Position numbers and translations under genes: made by a program. Positions 8,671 to 19,392 of a stretch of DNA of 64,000 nucleotides are shown one piece after another. The notes beneath the pieces are model-generated. The model searched no databases and had not been told where the DNA came from. It worked only from the letters and a program-made list of their open reading frames with translations. The DNA comes from Roseobacter cerasinus (GTDB taxonomy: Bacteria; Pseudomonadota; Alphaproteobacteria; Rhodobacterales; Rhodobacteraceae): contig NZ_BLIV01000001.1 of assembly GCF_009811755.1 (NCBI RefSeq), positions 701,953-765,952 of the forward strand. The letters run 5' to 3'. Every line of letters starts with the position of its first letter. Within the stretch, counting starts at the first letter, position 1.

Positions 8671-9267
8671 ATGCTCAATGATGGATTTCACGATGTGCCG
8701 CGCGGCAAACTCGCCGTGGTGATCACCTACCTTGAGATGACCACCAAAGTGGCCACGGAAGCCAACGCCCTGCCCGAAGGCGTGACGTTTCGGCAGGTCA
8801 CACCGGATGTGCCGTGGTATCGTGACATCCTGACTCGCGTGGGCGGGCTCGATTGGTTGTGGTTTGGCCGCCTGAGGCAGGATGATGCGGTACTTGAGGT
8901 GGTTTTAGCCGACCCGGACGTGGAGTTCTATACCCTGTCGCGTGGTGGTGTGGATCTGGCGCTGATGGAGCTCGACTTCCGCAAGGCAGGGGCGTGTGAG
9001 CTGCAATACTTCGGCCTGACCTCCGAGTTGATCGGAACAGGTGCGGGCCGCTATTTGATCACCGAAAGCATTGAGCGCGCGTGGTCAAAGCCGATCTCCC
9101 GGTTTCATTTGAGCACCTGCACGATCGACAGCCCACAAGCGCTGGGGTTTTATCGGCACATTGGCTTCACGCCGGTGAAACAGGCCGTCCAGATCACCGA
9201 CGATCCGCGCCTGATCGGCCTTCTACCCGAGAGCGCGGGGCCGCATGTGCCGATATTGCGACCCTAA
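8671..9267 (+). CDS. GNAT family N-acetyltransferase
   Basis: A 198-residue protein of the acetyltransferase superfamily. The central LMELDFRKAGACELQYFGL and the acetyl-CoA-binding turn GTGAGRYLITESIERAW are visible, followed by HLSTCTIDSPQALGFYRHIGF, the typical C-terminal motif. The ATG at 8671 follows the kinase stop by two bases, so it belongs to the nth-kinase operon; the longer upstream frame overlaps the kinase and is not used. The acceptor substrate is unknown. Confidence 0.8.
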   Translation: MLNDGFHDVPRGKLAVVITYLEMTTKVATEANALPEGVTFRQVTPDVPWYRDILTRVGGLDWLWFGRLRQDDAVLEVVLADPDVEFYTLSRGGVDLALMELDFRKAGACELQYFGLTSELIGTGAGRYLITESIERAWSKPISRFHLSTCTIDSPQALGFYRHIGFTPVKQAVQITDDPRLIGLLPESAGPHVPILRP

Positions 9268-9273
9268 ATCGTT

Positions 9274-9340
9274 GGGGAGGCCAAGCGCCCTCACCCCCAT
9301 CGAGGGGGATCAGGCGCTGCCCGGCTTGCCAGCCGGGGGC
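9274..9340. repeat. Nested palindromic element between convergent genes
   Basis: A GC-rich intergenic element holds two hairpins. The first is nested: GCGCC (9285-9289) pairs with GGCGC (9313-9317) around CCCCC (9294-9298) and GGGGG (9304-9308). The second is CCCGGCT (9320-9326) with AGCCGGG (9331-9337). It lies between the convergent GNAT and rppH genes and could act as a bidirectional terminator, although no T-tract follows. It may be a dispersed repeat, which a genome search would show. Confidence 0.5.
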
Positions 9341-9379
9341 GGCTCCCAGGCCTCGCAGACCGAGTTTGTTGTGTAGCGC

Positions 9380-9862
9380 CTAGAGCTGCTCGGCAAATTC
9401 CGCCATCACCGCAGCATAGACGTCACGCTTGAAGGGCACGATGTTCTGCACCAGTTTGTCTGCGGCCAGCCACTGCCACCGCGAGAACTCGGGGTGCTCG
9501 GTCGCAATGTTAATCTGGCTGTCTTGCCCGTGGAACCGCATCAGAAACCACTTCTGCTTTTGCCCGCGATAGCGCCCCTTCCAGAGCTTCGGCACCAGAT
9601 CAAACGGCAGCTCATAAGGCAGCCACTGCTGGCTTTCAGCCTCGATATTGACCAGATCGGCGGTCACGCCGGTTTCTTCCCACAGCTCTCGAAGAGCAGC
9701 GTCCCGCGGATCTTCGCCCGTGTCGATCCCGCCTTGCGGCATCTGCCAGGCGTCGTATTCGCTGTCCAGACGCTGACCCACAAACGCATAGCCTGCGGGG
9801 TTCACAAGCATCACACCAACACAAGGACGATAGGGCAGCTTGGCGATGTCTTCGGGGGTCAT
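9380..9862 (-). CDS. rppH: RNA pyrophosphohydrolase
   Basis: A 160-residue Nudix hydrolase that converts 5'-triphosphate mRNA ends to monophosphate and so starts RNA decay. The Nudix box is complete ([20 protein letters not shown]), and the RppH-specific context QMPQGG and [20 protein letters not shown] is present. The length matches alphaproteobacterial RppH/InvA-type enzymes. It overlaps the upstream GNAT gene by four bases (ATGA), so both are probably on one transcript. Confidence 0.93.
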   Translation of the reverse strand: MTPEDIAKLPYRPCVGVMLVNPAGYAFVGQRLDSEYDAWQMPQGGIDTGEDPRDAALRELWEETGVTADLVNIEAESQQWLPYELPFDLVPKLWKGRYRGQKQKWFLMRFHGQDSQINIATEHPEFSRWQWLAADKLVQNIVPFKRDVYAAVMAEFAEQL

Positions 9863-10317
9863 CTCAGGGTCTTCTCCATCTTGGCGCGTTGCAGGCTTTC
9901 ACCCGCCCGCTGCACCGTTTCGTGATGGATAATCGAAAAGCCCATGGCCTGAAAGGCCGGTTGCGCCATGAGGCTGGCATGGGTCCAGAGGCGGGGCTCT
10001 GCCGCCGCGCGCGCCTGTGCCTCGATATGCCCAGAGAGCCTGCGAAACACGCCGGTGCCCTGGTGGGCGGGATGCACAAAGGCAAAATCAACATAGCCGT
10101 CTGTGCCCAACCCCATGAAGCCGACGATCTCAGTGCTGACCTCAGCGACCGCCACCTGCAAAGGTGCGAGCCGCTCCGCCCAGGCCTGACCCTCGGGGGG
10201 ATGTGGCAGCCAGGAGGCCCGTTGCGCTGCGGTGTAGAGGCTGGGGCCCTCGTGTACTGCCGCATAAAACACCTGCGCCAAGGCCTCCGCATCCTCCGGC
10301 TTTGCCCATCTGATCAT
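9859..10317 (-). CDS. GNAT family N-acetyltransferase
   Basis: A 152-residue acetyltransferase. It begins [20 protein letters not shown] and contains the central beta-strand segment [20 protein letters not shown], which supplies the acetyl-CoA pyrophosphate loop (HQGTGV). It is the first gene of a two-gene operon with rppH (4-base overlap). The substrate is not predictable. Confidence 0.82.
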   Translation of the reverse strand: MIRWAKPEDAEALAQVFYAAVHEGPSLYTAAQRASWLPHPPEGQAWAERLAPLQVAVAEVSTEIVGFMGLGTDGYVDFAFVHPAHQGTGVFRRLSGHIEAQARAAAEPRLWTHASLMAQPAFQAMGFSIIHHETVQRAGESLQRAKMEKTLR

Positions 10318-10371
10318 GATACCCCCCCGTGACGCCGCGTCGGGCGTGACAGCCCATATGTGAAAATGTGA

Positions 10372-12432
<2,061 letters not shown>

Positions 12433-12438
12433 GGCGCC

Positions 12439-12882
12439 TTACTCCACGGTGATGGTGATCATGTCCGAGACAATTGGTGTGGCATGGGGCACGTGGCTCC
12501 AATCCCCCAGCACCAGTTGCAGGGTGTGCTGTCCGGGCGGGAGTTCAATGGTGGTTTCAGTCTGTCCACCGCCAAAATGAATGTGGTTCTCATCCGCCGG
12601 AATGCCGTACTCCAGCTCCTCTGCGCCATCTTCACCTTCCCCCAACGGCGGCCGGTTGATGAAGAGGTGATGGTGCCCGGTGTTCTCAACCTCGGTGCCC
12701 GCAGGCGCGACGCCCATGCCGCTCAGCCCGAAGACCACCTGAATGGGCGACGACACGGTTGCACCATCTTCAAGGTTCACAAAATAGACCTTCGCATCCG
12801 GATTTGACGGGGTCTCACCCCCGGCAAACGCCGTTGTTGCACCCAGCACCCCAAGTGCCATCGCAGCCAATAGATGTTTCAT
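12439..12882 (-). CDS. DUF4399 periplasmic protein
   Basis: A 147-residue exported protein. It has a cleavable signal peptide (MKHLLAAMALGVLGATTAFA) and a DUF4399-type domain with a histidine-rich ENTGHHHLFINRPP segment, a second ENHIHFGGGQ segment and a C-terminal LPPGQHTLQLVLGDWSHVPH. The clustered histidines suggest metal binding, but no function is established for the family. The start at 12882 is preceded by a very strong AGGAGGAGG ribosome-binding site, which decides it over the longer frame. It converges on fadH with a six-base gap. Confidence 0.85.
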   Translation of the reverse strand: MKHLLAAMALGVLGATTAFAGGETPSNPDAKVYFVNLEDGATVSSPIQVVFGLSGMGVAPAGTEVENTGHHHLFINRPPLGEGEDGAEELEYGIPADENHIHFGGGQTETTIELPPGQHTLQLVLGDWSHVPHATPIVSDMITITVE

Positions 12883-13123
12883 ATCAGACTCCTCCTCCTG
12901 TCGTGGTTCTAAGGAGGATAAGGCGTCTGGGGCATTTGTCGACGGCAATGCGAGCGCGACCCGCCAAACACCGGGTGCGGATCACGCAGGTGTCATCCTC
13001 CAGCGTTTCTTCTACTCGAACGATTCCGCCAAAAACCGCCTTACTGTCTCACATCTGCCCAGATCCTGCCTGAATTGCTCTGCATAAACGCCACATAGCA
13101 TCGGGACAACCAAAGGATCCGCC

Positions 13124-14029
13124 ATGGACCGCCTCACTGAAATGGAAGCTTTTGCCATGGTCGTGGACCAGGGCGGCTTTACCGATGCGGCTAAAAAGCT
13201 GGGCATCTCGAAATCCGCCGTCTCCAAACATGTCTCCTCGCTGGAGGCCCGTCTTGGCGCGCGACTGTTGAACCGCACAACCAGGCGCGTCAGCCCGACG
13301 GAGATCGGGCTGGCCTATTATGATCGCGCGCGGCGTGTCCTGAATGACGCGGGCGAGGCCGATGCGCTGGTCACATCGATGCAAAGCGCACCCACAGGGC
13401 TGCTGCGCATCTCGGTGGCCACGGATTTCGGAGTGAACCACCTCTCTCCCGTGCTGAGCGACTTTCTGACCGACTTCCCCGACATCACCGTGAACATGGT
13501 ACTGAACAACCGCTATGTGGAACTGATCTCCGAAGGGTTTGACATGGCAATCCGCATTGGCGAGCTGGAAGACAGCAGCCTGCGCGCCCGGAAGCTGACA
13601 GAAACCGGCAGGCGCATGATCGCCAGCCCCGCCTATTTCGAGAAATACGGGCGCCCCGAGAAGATCGATGATCTCAACAATCACAAGCTGCTGCATTATT
13701 CGAACCAGCCGTCGGGCAATGTCTGGAAGCTGCGCGCGCCCTCAGGCGAAAAGCGCCAGGTGCGCACAGCAGGCTGGCTGAGCGTCAACGACGGCCAGTC
13801 GCTGTTGAACGCGGCCATCTCGGGCCTCGGCATCGCCTATCTGCCCAGCTACCTTTATGCGGATGCGATGCAAAAGGGGCTGGTCGAGGATGCCATCCCA
13901 AGCCTGCCGCTGGAAACCCACGGCATCTATGCGGTCTACCCGCCGGGGCGGTTCACGCAGCCCAAGGTCCGGGCCTTCATTGATTTTCTGGTGCACGCCT
14001 TTGCGGACAAGGGGCCGTCGGACTGGTAG
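13124..14029 (+). CDS. LysR family transcriptional regulator
   Basis: A 301-residue regulator with an N-terminal winged helix (MDRLTEMEAFAMVVDQGGFTDAA... SAVSKHVSSLEARLGARLLNRT) and a C-terminal periplasmic-binding-protein-like effector domain. The CrgA/DsdC-like form of the sequence and the QPSGNVWKLRAPSG region place it in the large LysR subgroup that regulates quinone- or aromatic-responsive genes. Divergence from the DUF4399 gene (241-base gap) suggests it could act there, but target and effector are unknown. Confidence 0.88.
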   Translation: MDRLTEMEAFAMVVDQGGFTDAAKKLGISKSAVSKHVSSLEARLGARLLNRTTRRVSPTEIGLAYYDRARRVLNDAGEADALVTSMQSAPTGLLRISVATDFGVNHLSPVLSDFLTDFPDITVNMVLNNRYVELISEGFDMAIRIGELEDSSLRARKLTETGRRMIASPAYFEKYGRPEKIDDLNNHKLLHYSNQPSGNVWKLRAPSGEKRQVRTAGWLSVNDGQSLLNAAISGLGIAYLPSYLYADAMQKGLVEDAIPSLPLETHGIYAVYPPGRFTQPKVRAFIDFLVHAFADKGPSDW

Positions 14030-14047
14030 GTTGGCCCGCCGAGATGC

Positions 14048-14980
14048 CTAGCCTTCGGTGTTGAGCAGGATCACCTCGACCCGCCGGTTCTGTTCCCGCC
14101 CCTCGGGTGTGCGGTTCGACGCCACGGGGGCCAGATAGCCCATCCCTTCCGCATCGAGCCGTTCTACCGCAATGCCATAATCCTCCACCAGCCGGGCGCG
14201 AACCGCCTCAGCACGTGCGCGGGACAAGGCGATGTTCGGGGCAAGACCGCCCACGGTGTCCGTGTGCCCCACCAAGGCCACGCGCAAATCGGGGTCGGCG
14301 CGCAACACATCTGCAAGGGCATCCAACGACGCAAATGCGCCGGGGCCAAGCCGTGTGCTGCCCGTGTCAAACTCCAGATCCGACAGCACTTGAAAGCCAT
14401 TTTTCAACAAGTCTGGCTGCGTTTCCTCGACCTCCGGGCGCGCGGCCGGCGCCCGGGCAACAGGTCTTTGCGGTTGCGCTGCCACTGCCTCAGCCGGCCC
14501 CACATGGATGATCTGCACATAGGCCGAAGCGGAGGTCGTGCTTGCCAGGATGGTCAACGCTTCGCTGTCACCTTTGAGAGCCGTCAGGTAGCGGTAGGAA
14601 CCAATGTTGACGTACATGTTCGGCCCCGGCAGCACTTCGACAGCAAAGCGAAAATCAAACCCGCCGCACTCCGTGCTGCTGCATTCAAAAGCGACGTCAT
14701 AGCCAAGCGCCGCAAGCTGACTGCGCAGCGGTGCCATGACCTCAAGCGGGCTGAGGCCGCCGCTGTCGATCCGCCACGCCCGGCGCGTGACGGCACCCTC
14801 CAGCGTCACCGCAGGCACGTCTCCGTCTGAAAACACCGCTTGCGGGGCGGCGAAACTGTCAAGGGGCGTGGCCCGTTCCACCGTCATCTGGGCGGACGGC
14901 AGCATGATTAAATCATCCGCTGGGGCCACATGAGGCAAACCACAGATGCCCACGGCGAAAAGAGCGGTCAGACGTCTCAT
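14048..14980 (-). CDS. OmpA-family protein
   Basis: A 310-residue exported protein with a signal peptide ending about residue 21 (LPHVAPADD). An N-terminal region of about 140 residues contains two cysteines (FECSSTECGGFDFRF) likely to form a disulfide. A Pro/Ala-rich linker follows, then a C-terminal OmpA-like domain with VGHTDTVGGLAPNIALSRAR and NRRVEVILL for peptidoglycan binding. It is the last gene of the cinA-GNAT-peroxidase operon and overlaps the preceding gene by four bases. The N-terminal domain's role is unknown. Confidence 0.85.
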   Translation of the reverse strand: MRRLTALFAVGICGLPHVAPADDLIMLPSAQMTVERATPLDSFAAPQAVFSDGDVPAVTLEGAVTRRAWRIDSGGLSPLEVMAPLRSQLAALGYDVAFECSSTECGGFDFRFAVEVLPGPNMYVNIGSYRYLTALKGDSEALTILASTTSASAYVQIIHVGPAEAVAAQPQRPVARAPAARPEVEETQPDLLKNGFQVLSDLEFDTGSTRLGPGAFASLDALADVLRADPDLRVALVGHTDTVGGLAPNIALSRARAEAVRARLVEDYGIAVERLDAEGMGYLAPVASNRTPEGREQNRRVEVILLNTEG

Positions 14981-15549
14981 CTGGCCTGCGCGTGATAATC
15001 GTCGTTGGGCTGCATCGCCGTGGCGCTGGCCACCCGGTTCGTCATGTTGAAGAACCCGGCCACATTGGCGATGTCCCAGATGTCGCGGTCGGTGAAGCCC
15101 GCCTGCCGCAGGGCCGCGCGGTCCGCCTCCTCTATTGTCGCGCTCGCCGTGGTCATCTGTGCGGCGAAATCCAGCATCGCGCGTTGGCGCGCATCAAGCG
15201 GGGCCACCCGGTAGTTCATCACCAATGCCTCACCCAGTTGGGGATCCCCCGACAACGCGCGCACCGCAGCGCCATGCGCCACAAGGCAATAAAAGCACTT
15301 GTTGATCGAAGAGACGACCACCGCGATCATCTCCCGCTCCAGCTTGCTGAGGCCGGACGGCGCTAGCATCAGGCTGTTGTACATCGCTGTGAACGTATCG
15401 AGCTTTTCGATGTCAAAGGCATAGGCACGCAGCACATTGGGGATCAGCCCCAGCTTGTCCTGGCAGATGTCGAAATAGGTCTGCGTGGCCTCGGGCAGCG
15501 GGTCCACCATGGGCAGGTTCAGCGCTGTGGGCAGGGTCTCATCCGCCAT
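14977..15549 (-). CDS. Peroxidase-related enzyme (AhpD/carboxymuconolactone decarboxylase fold)
   Basis: A 190-residue all-helical protein of the alkylhydroperoxidase D-like superfamily. The redox motif CxxC with nearby His is visible in NKCFYCLVAHGAAVR, and the tail DIWDIANVAGFFNMTNRVA is typical of the 'uncharacterised peroxidase-related enzyme' family. It is probably a thiol-dependent peroxidase in the cytoplasm. The start MADETLPT at 15549 leaves a single base between it and the upstream GNAT stop; the longer frame overlaps that gene and is rejected. Confidence 0.87.
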   Translation of the reverse strand: MADETLPTALNLPMVDPLPEATQTYFDICQDKLGLIPNVLRAYAFDIEKLDTFTAMYNSLMLAPSGLSKLEREMIAVVVSSINKCFYCLVAHGAAVRALSGDPQLGEALVMNYRVAPLDARQRAMLDFAAQMTTASATIEEADRAALRQAGFTDRDIWDIANVAGFFNMTNRVASATAMQPNDDYHAQAR

Positions 15550-15550
15550 A

Positions 15551-16276
15551 TCATGTAACCTTCTGTGGGTTTTTCTGCCGGTAATGGTACTGCCCAACCA
15601 CCTCGAAGCCCAGAGAGGAATAGAGCCGGTTACCCCCGTCATTGGCTTGGGTGCACAGCACCGAGATATGCCGCGCGCCGCGTGCGGCGGCCCAGAAGGC
15701 GGCGGCACGCATGACCCAGCTGGCGACGCCCTGACGACGCTGCTCGGGCAGGATCTCCACCGCATGCACCATGCACACACCTTGATGCAGCGCGGCAAAG
15801 GCAGTGCCTGCGGGCTTTTCATTCCACCGGGCCAGAATGCCGGTCTTCTCCTGCGCCCGCGCCATCACGGCCAACCGCTCGGGGCCAATACCGCCCTTGG
15901 CCCAGATTTCTTCCATGATCGCCAGCGGCTCCCAGATGCAAAACGCGGTGACACGCGGCAGCGAAACGTCGGTCAGCCGCTCAATCGGGGCCAGCCACAG
16001 ATTGGTTGGATCAATGATGTCATACCCCTGCCGCGCCAGCGCTGCATCAATGTCAGCTTGCTCGGGGCGCAGAGTAAAGAGCAGGCTCTGCCCCCGAGCG
16101 GTCATCTCCGCCTCTGCCTGCGGGATATCAGCGGGGCGGGCCTCCGCCGTGGGGGATGTGGCCGAAACACGCTTGCCACCGCCCTGCCCGTCTCGCAGCA
16201 CCCAAGGCCCCACCTGCGTATAGGCTGCCGCAGGCCATGTGGCATCGGTCGCGGCAAAGAGATCCGGTGAGGTCAT
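15551..16276 (-). CDS. GNAT family N-acetyltransferase
   Basis: A 241-residue acetyltransferase. The catalytic domain is C-terminal, with VHAVEILPEQRRQGVASWVM forming the acetyl-CoA loop (RRQGVAS) and ANDGGNRLYSSLGFEVVGQY closing the fold. The N-terminal 110 residues resemble a second, degenerate GNAT half. It overlaps cinA by four bases upstream and is followed after one base by the peroxidase gene, in a four-gene operon. The substrate is unknown. Confidence 0.82.
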   Translation of the reverse strand: MTSPDLFAATDATWPAAAYTQVGPWVLRDGQGGGKRVSATSPTAEARPADIPQAEAEMTARGQSLLFTLRPEQADIDAALARQGYDIIDPTNLWLAPIERLTDVSLPRVTAFCIWEPLAIMEEIWAKGGIGPERLAVMARAQEKTGILARWNEKPAGTAFAALHQGVCMVHAVEILPEQRRQGVASWVMRAAAFWAAARGARHISVLCTQANDGGNRLYSSLGFEVVGQYHYRQKNPQKVT

Positions 16277-16998
16277 TCCGCAAAAATCTCGGCCAGCTGC
16301 TGCTTGACCTGCCGCACCAGAGCAGCGTCCGCCCCCCGGATCACCACATTGGCCCCATAGGTGCCGTTCTTTTGCTGGAACGGGTAAGACCCCATGCTCA
16401 ACATCGGATATTCTTCGGCCAGTGCGCCCAAGGGCCCGGCGATATCACCCTCGCCCCGGTCAATGCGCAAGGTTTCAGAGACCAGCGGCGCGCCGCCCAC
16501 AAGCTGCGGCAGCAGCCCCTCAACCATCGCCTGAAAAACAGATGGCACACCGGCCATCACATGCACATTCTGCAGGGTGAAGCCCGGTGCTGCGGACACC
16601 GGGTTGTCGATCAGCATCGCCCCGTCGGGGATACGCGCCATGCGCAACCGCGCAGCATTCAACTCGATACCAGAGACCGCATAGTGTCGCTTGAGCAGTG
16701 CCAGCGCATCGTCCCGCACGTCAATCTGTGCATCGAAGGCTGCGGCGATGCAGTCCGCCGTGATATCGTCATGCGTGGGCCCAATGCCGCCACTGGTAAA
16801 GACATGGTCATAGGCGGCCGAGAGCGCCCGCACCGCGGCCACAATCGCCTTGCGGTCATCACTGACCACACGCACTTCACGCAGGTCGATCCCGGCCTCG
16901 GTCAGTTTGCCCGCAAGGTGATACATATTCGCGTCCCGCGTCCGGCCTGAGAGGATTTCATCTCCGATCACCATCATCGCAGCGGTTGGGTTTGCCAT
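16273..16998 (-). CDS. CinA-like molybdopterin-binding-fold protein
   Basis: A 241-residue protein of the competence/damage-inducible CinA N-terminal family (MoaB/Mog fold). It shows VIGDEILSGRTRDANMYHLA at the N-terminus and the SGGIGPTHDDITADCIAAAF signature. CinA-domain proteins can hydrolyse ADP-ribose and related pyrophosphates. The C-terminal nicotinamide-nucleotide amidase domain of full CinA is absent, so only the first activity would be expected. It is the first gene of the minus-strand operon and is divergent from sfsA. Confidence 0.88.
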   Translation of the reverse strand: MANPTAAMMVIGDEILSGRTRDANMYHLAGKLTEAGIDLREVRVVSDDRKAIVAAVRALSAAYDHVFTSGGIGPTHDDITADCIAAAFDAQIDVRDDALALLKRHYAVSGIELNAARLRMARIPDGAMLIDNPVSAAPGFTLQNVHVMAGVPSVFQAMVEGLLPQLVGGAPLVSETLRIDRGEGDIAGPLGALAEEYPMLSMGSYPFQQKNGTYGANVVIRGADAALVRQVKQQLAEIFAE

Positions 16999-17049
16999 GT
17001 TGGGGGCCTTCCTTGCGTCTCACCTGGCGTGAGGTATAGACCCGGCCTC

Positions 17050-17757
17050 ATGCGCTTTCAAACCGATCTTGTGCCCGCCCGCTTGACCCGCCGCTACAAA
17101 CGCTTTCTGGCCGATTGCGTGCTGGAGAGCTCCGGCGCAGAGATCACCGCGCATTGCGCCAATCCCGGCTCCATGATGGGCCTTGCAGAGCCCGGCACAA
17201 AGGTCTGGTTGGAGCCAAATGACGATCCGAAGAAGAAGCTGAAATACGGCTGGCGGCTGGTTGATCACGAGAACGGGCATTTCACCGGCGTCGACACCTC
17301 GCTGCCCAACAAGGCGCTGAAAGCGGCGCTGATGGCGCGAGACGTGCCGGAGCTTGCCGCATATGGCACAGTGCGGCCAGAGGTGAAATACGGCACCGGC
17401 AGCCGCATCGACTTCCTGTTGCAGGAGCCGGGCCTGCCAGACGCCTATGTGGAGGTTAAAAGCGTCACACTTTCGCGGCAGGAAGGCTTGGCCGAGTTCC
17501 CCGACAGCGTGACCGCGCGCGGAGCCAAGCACCTTGCTGAACTGGCTACAATGGCGCAGCAAGGGCACCGGGCCATCATGCTCTATCTGGTGCAGCGCAC
17601 CGACTGCACCCGCTTCACTCTGGCGGCTGATATCGACCCCGCATATGATGCGACGTTTCGCAGCGCCCGCGATCAGGGCGTTGAAACTTTGTGCTACGGC
17701 ACCATTATAACTCAGCAAGGCGTCGATCTCGCAGACGCGCTTGAGTGTGTGATCTAA
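17050..17757 (+). CDS. sfsA: DNA/RNA nuclease SfsA family protein
   Basis: A 235-residue SfsA family protein. Visible conserved segments are RLTRRYKRFLADCVLE, the CANPGSMMGL loop, SRIDFLLQE and the nuclease-like YVEVKSVTLS. SfsA was first named for sugar fermentation stimulation and binds DNA non-specifically; its fold is that of PD-(D/E)xK nucleases, with EVK as the core. The ATG at 17050 matches the normal family start MRFQTDLVPARL. It is followed 67 bases later by map. Confidence 0.92.
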   Translation: MRFQTDLVPARLTRRYKRFLADCVLESSGAEITAHCANPGSMMGLAEPGTKVWLEPNDDPKKKLKYGWRLVDHENGHFTGVDTSLPNKALKAALMARDVPELAAYGTVRPEVKYGTGSRIDFLLQEPGLPDAYVEVKSVTLSRQEGLAEFPDSVTARGAKHLAELATMAQQGHRAIMLYLVQRTDCTRFTLAADIDPAYDATFRSARDQGVETLCYGTIITQQGVDLADALECVI

Positions 17758-17824
17758 CGGCCCTCTGGCTCTTGGATCTTTTGCGCGTTAGAAGCGCGCC
17801 AAACAGTCACGATGGAGTTGTCCC

Positions 17825-18643
17825 GTGGACGATGAGCTGCGCGGCCGCCATACCAAAGATGGCATCCGCATTTACGAAAAGGCCGATTTCGCAGGCATGA
17901 ATGCCGCGGGCCAGCTTGCTGCGCGTATTCTCGACGATGTGGCGGGGCTGATCTTTGTGGGCCAGACCACCGGCGCGATTGACGATGCGATCACCAAAAT
18001 GGTCGAGGAGGCGGGCGCTACGTCCGCCACCATCGGCTATAAGGGGTACAAACACGCCAGCTGCATTTCGGTCAATCACGTGGTCTGCCATGGCATCCCG
18101 GGTGACAAGCGGCTGAAGGATGGCGATATCCTGAACATCGACGTGACCGTAATTGTCGATGGCTGGTACGGCGACACCAGCCGCATGTATGTGGCAGGTA
18201 AGCTGCCGCGCAAGGCCGAACGGCTGATCCAGATTACCCATGACGCGCTGATGCTGGGCATTGATGCGGTCAAACCGGGCAAGACCTTTGGCGACATCGG
18301 GCACGCAATCCAGTCCTTCGTGGAGAGCCAACGCATGTCTGTGGTCCGTGACTTCTGTGGTCACGGGCTGGGCCGGGTCTTTCACGCGCCACCCAACGTG
18401 CTGCACTATGGGCGTCCGGGCACCGGGGCGGTGCTGGAAGAGGGCATGTTCTTCACCATCGAACCGATGGTGAACCTCGGCCGCCCTGAGACCAAGACGC
18501 TGGCCGACGACTGGACAGCGGTGACCCGCGACAAATCTCTCTCAGCCCAGTTTGAGCATTCCATTGGGGTGACAGCAAATGGGGCCGAGATTTTCACACT
18601 CTCGCCTGGCGGGCTGTTCCATCCGACCTATTCGACCGGCTGA
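17825..18643 (+). CDS. map: Methionine aminopeptidase, type I
   Basis: A 272-residue metalloprotease that removes the initiator methionine from new proteins. The metal ligands are visible: Asp pair in GDILNIDVTVIVDGWYGDTS, His in FCGHGLGRVFHAPP, Glu in FFTIEPMVNLG and Glu in AQFEHSIGVT. The start is a GTG at 17825 with the usual roseobacter N-terminus MDDELRGRHTKDGIRIY. No good alternative ATG lies before the fold. It probably forms an operon with sfsA. Confidence 0.95.
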   Translation: MDDELRGRHTKDGIRIYEKADFAGMNAAGQLAARILDDVAGLIFVGQTTGAIDDAITKMVEEAGATSATIGYKGYKHASCISVNHVVCHGIPGDKRLKDGDILNIDVTVIVDGWYGDTSRMYVAGKLPRKAERLIQITHDALMLGIDAVKPGKTFGDIGHAIQSFVESQRMSVVRDFCGHGLGRVFHAPPNVLHYGRPGTGAVLEEGMFFTIEPMVNLGRPETKTLADDWTAVTRDKSLSAQFEHSIGVTANGAEIFTLSPGGLFHPTYSTG

Positions 18644-18834
18644 TCTGGCGAGTCGTCGACGTCCCGGCGCAAAATGGCAAGTAGCAAGGTCTCCCGTCCC
18701 CACGGGTGTACCGCGTCACCGATGAAAATCGGTGGCGGTCTGCGTTTTAGCTCTGGCGACCCCGTCGTTGGCGCCGGAGAAACGGGCCACAAGAAGGAAA
18801 AAGCGGTGGCGAACATACTCCTTTGAATAGCACA

Positions 18835-19392
18835 TCAGCGCGCTGTTTTCGACAATAAGCTGACATGTGTGTCGCCATAGCGGCGCTGGTCGACGGGCTC
18901 AAACCCTTCGGGCACCGGCATCGGCTGCGCTTCTTCCCATACGATGAAAGCCTCTGGCGCGAGCCACCCGCCTGCGTCCGCAGCCCTCAATGCCGTCTCC
19001 CCCAGCCCCTTGCCGTAAGGCGGATCCAGAAACACAAGATCAAATGCCGCACCCTCACATGCAGGTAAACGCCGTGCATCCCGTTTGAGGATGGCGGTTT
19101 GCTCCTCCGCACGCAGCTTAGCGATGTTCTGCCGGACCAGACCCTGCGCTACGCGACCGTCATCGACGAAGGTCACATGCGCTGCGCCCCGCGACAGCGC
19201 CTCCAAGCCAAGCGCGCCGGTGCCCGCAAAGAGGTCAAGCACGCGCGCGCCCTCAATCACACCATGGTGGGTCAATACGCTGAAAAGGCTCTCGCGGACC
19301 CGGTCCGCCGTGGGGCGCAGATGCGCGGCCGCGTCGCCCTTGCCAACGCTCACCAGCGCCATGCCCCGATACTGACCCGCAATGATCCTCAC
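18835..19392 (-). CDS. rsmD: 16S rRNA guanine-966 N2-methyltransferase
   Basis: A 185-residue SAM-dependent methyltransferase that modifies G966 of 16S rRNA. It begins MRIIAGQYRGMAL and carries the RPTADRVRESLF family motif, the SAM loop VLDLFAGTGALGLEALSRGA and the catalytic FLDPPYGKG. The length fits RsmD. It overlaps the upstream ferredoxin-reductase-like gene by four bases, so the two are co-transcribed. Confidence 0.94.
   Translation of the reverse strand: MRIIAGQYRGMALVSVGKGDAAAHLRPTADRVRESLFSVLTHHGVIEGARVLDLFAGTGALGLEALSRGAAHVTFVDDGRVAQGLVRQNIAKLRAEEQTAILKRDARRLPACEGAAFDLVFLDPPYGKGLGETALRAADAGGWLAPEAFIVWEEAQPMPVPEGFEPVDQRRYGDTHVSLLSKTAR

Noticed and set aside
18628..18816. Short minus-strand frame after map
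   Set aside because: 62 codons, overlaps the map 3' end, no ribosome-binding site or domain; treated as intergenic sequence.
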